From Sphaerisporangium rhizosphaerae (lineage in GTDB: Bacteria; Actinomycetota; Actinomycetes; Streptosporangiales; Streptosporangiaceae), in contig NZ_JBHTCG010000002.1 in NCBI RefSeq assembly GCF_042665155.1, positions 310,001-374,000 of the forward strand: a stretch of DNA of 64,000 nt, given 5' to 3'. Positions within the stretch are counted from its first letter, which is position 1. The number at the start of each line of letters is the position of its first letter. Made by a program: the position numbers and the translations under genes. Shown piece by piece: positions 60,068 to 64,000 of this stretch. The notes under the pieces are model-generated. The model was not told the origin of the DNA, did no database searches, and saw only the letters and a list, made by a program, of their open reading frames with translations.

Positions 60068-61819
60068 ATGGGGGACATGGTGGATGTCGATCGGGCGGCC
60101 GAGCGCGGCAGGCGGGCGTCGTCCCGGGTCTCCGAAGAGGGCGCCGGATGGTCCTGCCAGGAGGTCGGCACGTTCCAGGAGTTGCGTCCCGACACCAGGT
60201 CGTTCTCCTGGCTCAAGATCGCGACGCTGATCCGCTCGCGCAACGAGGTCCTGGCCCAGCTGTTCGGCGACCCGTCCAACGAGGTGCGCCGGCGGTGGAT
60301 GGCCTCCCGCGCCGGCCAGGGCGCCGACCCCGACCGCCGCATCGCGATCGACCCCGGGCCCGACTACGGCTTCCTGCTGCTCGGCGACACCGGCGAGGGC
60401 GACGCCTCGCAGTACGCCGTCGTCCCCGGCATGCTCAACGTCGGCGCGGGCACGTCGTTCGCCGTCATCGCCAGCGACGTGATCTATCCCACCGGATCGG
60501 GCAACGAGTACGACGACAAGTTCTTCCGCGCGTACAAGGACTATCCCGGCCCCATCTACGCGATTCCCGGCAACCACGACTGGTACGACGGGCTGGGCGG
60601 GTTCATGCGGGTGTTCTGCGACGCCCCGGCGCTCCAGGCCGAGCGCCGCGGGTTCTCCTTCTCACCCTCCGGCCTGCGCGGACTGCTGTGGAAGCGGCCG
60701 CAGGCCATCGACGAGCCGCGCCTGGCCGAAGCGCGCCGCCGTCGCTCCCTGCCCGGCCAGCGGGCGACGCAGCCCGGGCCGTACTGGGTGATCGACCTGC
60801 CGGGCCTGCTGCTGGTGGGCATCGACACCGGCATCCGCGGCACCATCGACCGCGACCAGGGCGCCTGGCTGCGACGGGTCTCCGCCGACCCCCGCCCCAA
60901 GGTGCTGATCACCGGCAAGCCGATCTACGACCGCAACGACCACCACCCCTGCCCGATCGAGGGCGGCGGCACGGTGGACGAGATCGTCCGCGACCCGGCC
61001 TTCAACTACGTGGCCGCGATCGGCGGGGACACCCACAACTACCAGCGCTACCCGGTGCGCGTCGGCGACCGTGTCATCCAGTACATCGTGGCCGGCGGCG
61101 GAGGGGCGTTCATGCACGCCACCCACACCATCCCGCGCGTCGACGTCGGCGGTGTGCACGAGGACGACTTCAAGTGCTACCCACTGCGCGGTGATTCGCT
61201 GTCGTTCTACAGCAAGCTCTACAGCGAGCGGTACGGCATGCGCTGGCTGTACCTCACGCCCGACGAGGGCCTGGTGCTGATGTCCGACCAGATCGGCAAC
61301 CTGCCCCCGCGCCCGGTCGGCACCGGCGACGGCACGGCCGGCGACCCCGTCCCCCCGGCCTCCGGCACCCCGGCGACCGGCGCGAGCACGGTCGTGGACG
61401 CGGGAACGGCGAGCGGCGCGGGCAAGATCGGCGGCCCTGCTACGGCGGCTGACGGCGGTACGGCGGGGCGCGCGGCGGACGCCGCGAGCACGGCCGGCGG
61501 GGCGGGCGGTGGCGTGGGTGCGGCCGAACCCGTGCCGCCCATCACGGCGCGGATGAAGTGGGCCGCCAGGCTGCTCGGCGGCCGTTCGATGCCGTTCCGC
61601 CTGCCGGTGGGACGCACCTTCCACCGGTGGTTCTCCGAGCTGTCCGACTGGGACACCCCGCCGTTCTTCAAGAGCTTCCTGCACGTGTCCGTCGAGGCCG
61701 GCGTGCTGAAGATCCGCTGCTTCGCGGCGACCGGCTGCCGCCCCCAGGAGATCCAGCCGCCGCTGGAGGACGAGATCACCATCCCGCTCACCCCGCTCCC
61801 GCCGGCCGGCGGCGCCTGA
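60068..61819 (+). CDS. Metallophosphoesterase
   Basis: 583 residues. The calcineurin-like motifs are GFLLLGDTGEGD (metal Asp), IASDVIYPTGSGNEY, IPGNHDWYDG and IGGDTHNYQRYPV, enough for a binuclear metal site. A long Gly/Ala/Thr-rich linker (about residues 415-485) precedes a C-terminal domain with TARMKWAARLLGGRSMPFRL and an all-beta end. There is no signal peptide, so it is likely cytoplasmic or peripheral. ATG 60077 is an alternative start. Substrate unknown. Confidence 0.9.
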   Translation: MGDMVDVDRAAERGRRASSRVSEEGAGWSCQEVGTFQELRPDTRSFSWLKIATLIRSRNEVLAQLFGDPSNEVRRRWMASRAGQGADPDRRIAIDPGPDYGFLLLGDTGEGDASQYAVVPGMLNVGAGTSFAVIASDVIYPTGSGNEYDDKFFRAYKDYPGPIYAIPGNHDWYDGLGGFMRVFCDAPALQAERRGFSFSPSGLRGLLWKRPQAIDEPRLAEARRRRSLPGQRATQPGPYWVIDLPGLLLVGIDTGIRGTIDRDQGAWLRRVSADPRPKVLITGKPIYDRNDHHPCPIEGGGTVDEIVRDPAFNYVAAIGGDTHNYQRYPVRVGDRVIQYIVAGGGGAFMHATHTIPRVDVGGVHEDDFKCYPLRGDSLSFYSKLYSERYGMRWLYLTPDEGLVLMSDQIGNLPPRPVGTGDGTAGDPVPPASGTPATGASTVVDAGTASGAGKIGGPATAADGGTAGRAADAASTAGGAGGGVGAAEPVPPITARMKWAARLLGGRSMPFRLPVGRTFHRWFSELSDWDTPPFFKSFLHVSVEAGVLKIRCFAATGCRPQEIQPPLEDEITIPLTPLPPAGGA

Positions 61820-61884
61820 CCGTCCGCACCGTCGGCACGGTCACGGGTCGTGAGGGCGATGCTTGACGTGGGGCCGCCGTTGGT

Positions 61885-61913
61885 GGGCTCCCGGGTCGTG
61901 CCGCCGGGAGCCC
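61885..61913. terminator. Bidirectional terminator hairpin
   Basis: GGGCTCCCGG and CCGGGAGCCC form a perfect 10-bp stem with a 9-nt loop between the convergent phosphoesterase and kinase genes. Confidence 0.78.
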
Positions 61914-61925
61914 GGGAGTCCGGGG

Positions 61926-64000
61926 TCAGCCGGCCGGCTTGAAGCTGCTCCACAGGACGGACATGGCTTGCCTGTTGTCCGGTTCGTCCCACTCGGCGTC
62001 CGGGGCGGTGAAGGTCACCTCGTAGGCCGACTTGTCGTCCAGCGCCACGTACCGCGTCACCGCGTGCGTGGTGACGTTGGTGAGCGCCGTGTAGGTGTAC
62101 TCCCAGACGCTGCCCTGCCACTTGCCGTCGCCGAGCGCCGAGGACTCCAGCCGGGTCTGGGCGTAGTCGGTGAGCGTGGCCTCGTCCTTGGCCTTGGTGA
62201 GCAGGTCCAGGCCGTCGTCGCCGGTCGGGGCGACCCGCTTGATCTGGATGCGCCGCCCGGTGTTCTTCGGCCCTGTGTAGGTCACCGCCGCGTCGGAGGC
62301 GGACGTCGTCCAGTCCTTGGGGATCGACACCGACACCCCGGCGGCGGTCTGCGTGCGGTACCCGTCGGGGATCGCCGGGGCGTCGAGGGTGTCGGCGCTC
62401 TCGACGGGCGCCGGCGAGGCCGCGGCGGTGTCGCCGCCGGAGGTCACCAGCGGGGCCGCGACGTTGTCATCGGAGGGGGACCCGGCGGGCCACAGCACGA
62501 ACAGCAGCGCCGCCACCACGCCGATGACCCCGATGCCCGCGAGCACGAGCAGCACGGGGGAGCGGCCTTCGCGGGCGTCGTCGTCCTGGTCGTTCTCGGG
62601 CCTGCTCCGGCGACCGCGCCCGTACGAGCCGCCCTCCGGCCGCTCGTCCGAGGGCCTGCCGCCGGGGCCGGGGAACGGGTCGCCGCCGGCGAGGTCCTTG
62701 GCCAGTTGGGCGGCGAGGTTCGGCGAGGCGCTGGGCGGCCAGACCCGCGACCCCGGCGTCCCCGCGACCAGGGACTCCTTGCCCGGGTCGGCGCCGGACA
62801 GCTCGCTCAGCGCGGCGTAGGGCCCCGACGGGTGATCGGGGGGACGCAGCGCGTCGTACCCGTCGCCCGTCTGCGGCCCCGAAGGGCCTCTCAGCGCGTC
62901 GTAGGGGTCGGGCCTGGGGCCGCCGGGACGCGCCCCCGTCTGGGGGCCGGACGGGCTGCGCAGCGCGTCGTACGAGCCGCCGGGCTGCGCGCCCGACGGG
63001 CTCCTGAGCGCGTCGTAGGGGTCGGCCGGCTGCGGCCCCGAGGCGCCGCGCAGGACGTCGTACCGATCGGCGGGCTGCGCCCCCGAGCCGCTCCCGAGTG
63101 CGTCGTAGGCTCCCGCCGGTTGCGACCCGGAGCCGCTCCTGAGCGCGTCGTACGGGCCGGCGGGCTGTGGCCCGGAGCCGCTTCTCAGCGCGTCGTAGGG
63201 CCCCGCCGGTTGCGACCCGGAGCCGCTTCTCAAGGCGTCGTACGGGCCCGCGGGCTGCGCGCCCGAACCGCTTCTGAGCGCGTCGTACGGGCCGGCCGGC
63301 TGCGCGCCCGAGCCGCTTCTCAGGGCGTCATATGGGTCGGGCTGCGGGCCCGAAGGGCTGCGCAGCGCGTCGTACGGGTTGGGCCGGGGGCCGGTCGCGT
63401 CCCTGCCCGGGTCGAACGGGTGCGCGCCGGAGGGGCTGCGCAGGGCGTCGTAGGGGTTGGGCCGCCCGCCCGACGGGCTCGCGAACGCGTCGTACCCGGG
63501 CCGGGCGGGGGAGGGCGAGCTGTGCGGGCCGGTGCCGCCGGGCTGGATCAGATCGGGACGGTCGCCCGCCTGGGCCGCGGCGTTGCGGTCGACGGGCACG
63601 CGCACCGGGCCTGACGGAGTCTCGATGATGCGCGAGGGCATCGGCCCGGAGGGGGTGTCCAGCGGGGGCAACATGTGCACCGGAGTGGTCTCGTTCTGCG
63701 CCGGCAGGACGGCGCTCGGCCGCTCGCCGCCCCGCAGCGGCAGCCCGGAGCCGTGGGTGCGCAGCACCCTTTCGAGCAGGTCGGCGGCCTGCGCGGCGGG
63801 CATGCGGTCGGCGGGGTTCTTCCGCAGCAACCCCTCGATGACCGGCAGCAGCGCGCCGGCGCGCTGCGGGCGGTTGGGCTCCTGGGTCAGCACGGCGCCG
63901 AGCACCGCCACCGCGTCGGGCCCCTCGTACGGCGGGCGGCCCTCGACAGCGGCGTACAGCGTGGCGCCGAACGACCACAGGTCGGCCGCGTGGGTGATCG
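61926..64000 (-). CDS. Receptor-like Ser/Thr protein kinase, 3' part
   Basis: The last ~691 residues; the gene runs off the window. At the edge the kinase C-lobe is seen (ITHAADLWSFGATLYAAVEG, RPPYEGPDAV, then LLRKNPADRMPAAQAADLLERVL). A juxtamembrane region of about 350 residues carries about 14 copies of a 15-residue unit based on PYDALRSGSGAQPAG. One membrane segment (VLLVLAGIGVIGVVAALLFVLW) leads to an extracellular domain of about 150 residues ending FKPAG. There are no PASTA repeats, so the sensor differs from PknB. Confidence 0.93.
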   Translation of the reverse strand, partial: ITHAADLWSFGATLYAAVEGRPPYEGPDAVAVLGAVLTQEPNRPQRAGALLPVIEGLLRKNPADRMPAAQAADLLERVLRTHGSGLPLRGGERPSAVLPAQNETTPVHMLPPLDTPSGPMPSRIIETPSGPVRVPVDRNAAAQAGDRPDLIQPGGTGPHSSPSPARPGYDAFASPSGGRPNPYDALRSPSGAHPFDPGRDATGPRPNPYDALRSPSGPQPDPYDALRSGSGAQPAGPYDALRSGSGAQPAGPYDALRSGSGSQPAGPYDALRSGSGPQPAGPYDALRSGSGSQPAGAYDALGSGSGAQPADRYDVLRGASGPQPADPYDALRSPSGAQPGGSYDALRSPSGPQTGARPGGPRPDPYDALRGPSGPQTGDGYDALRPPDHPSGPYAALSELSGADPGKESLVAGTPGSRVWPPSASPNLAAQLAKDLAGGDPFPGPGGRPSDERPEGGSYGRGRRSRPENDQDDDAREGRSPVLLVLAGIGVIGVVAALLFVLWPAGSPSDDNVAAPLVTSGGDTAAASPAPVESADTLDAPAIPDGYRTQTAAGVSVSIPKDWTTSASDAAVTYTGPKNTGRRIQIKRVAPTGDDGLDLLTKAKDEATLTDYAQTRLESSALGDGKWQGSVWEYTYTALTNVTTHAVTRYVALDDKSAYEVTFTAPDAEWDEPDNRQAMSVLWSSFKPAG
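62855..63500 (-). repeat. 45-bp coding repeat array in kinase gene
   Basis: About 14 units of 45 bp or close to it, each giving a YDALR[SG]xSGxQP peptide; the middle seven (about 63060-63350) are nearly identical. The array keeps the reading frame throughout. Confidence 0.85.

Overview
The window is a chromosomal segment of a very high-GC, mycothiol-type actinobacterium. Frequent GTG/TTG starts, ATGA/GTGA stop-start overlaps, HemQ-type haem synthesis, a WhiB protein, a stand-alone LigD polymerase, two mycothiol-maleylpyruvate-isomerase-fold proteins, a SARP regulator and an Arg-His-Val-Asp sulfur leader peptide all point that way. Gene content resembles Streptosporangiales or Thermomonosporaceae, but no rRNA or other species-level marker is present, so the genus is an inference. 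No rRNA, tRNA or CRISPR array was seen.

Layout. 0-15 kb: haem synthesis (coproporphyrinogen oxidase 3' end, hemQ), an anchored secreted protein, msrB, LigD-type polymerase, secreted C39-like protein, PfkB kinase, a PadR/lipoprotein-hydrolase divergent pair, an HTH/Clp-N couple behind two operators, a SARP, LigC-type ligase with a RibD-like reductase, and glgX. 15-21 kb: osmC, then a minus-strand operon (ureohydrolase, binding protein, permease, ATPase) preceded by a clear guanidine-I riboswitch, so this reads as a guanidine import and hydrolysis unit; a fatty acid desaturase follows. 22-29 kb: a carbohydrate locus with LacI regulator, secreted tandem-esterase protein and CUT1-type ABC importer. 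29-37 kb: glycosyltransferase, AidB-like flavoprotein, ECF sigma factor with a DinB-fold partner, DUF1707 membrane-stress protein, GPP34 protein, and an SPFH/ribbon-helix-helix pair behind a 20-bp palindrome. 37-42 kb: molybdenum hydroxylase genes and a RelE-like toxin-antitoxin pair.

42-46 kb: sulfate assimilation on the minus strand (sirA, 47-residue zinc ribbon, cysH, cbiX-like chelatase), headed by a leaderless Cys-rich leader peptide and an RNA that can mask the sirA ribosome binding site; three minisatellites surround it. 47-50 kb: a decayed divergent tetR/FAD-monooxygenase pair in which the monooxygenase is split by a 1,522-bp TnpB element that also carries a Phd-like antitoxin gene. 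50-64 kb: YihY protein, glyA with a likely ZTP riboswitch, rsgA, phosphoribosyltransferase, WhiB protein, a sucrase/ferredoxin-like protein under an IdeR/DtxR iron box, a divergent glycerol-3-phosphate oxidase and alkyl-DHAP-synthase-like pair, a metallophosphoesterase, and the 3' part of a receptor Ser/Thr kinase with a 15-residue repeat array.

The most interesting features are regulatory: two riboswitches, one Cys-responsive leader, several promoter-embedded operators, and a TnpB element whose precise junctions can be read from the broken host gene.
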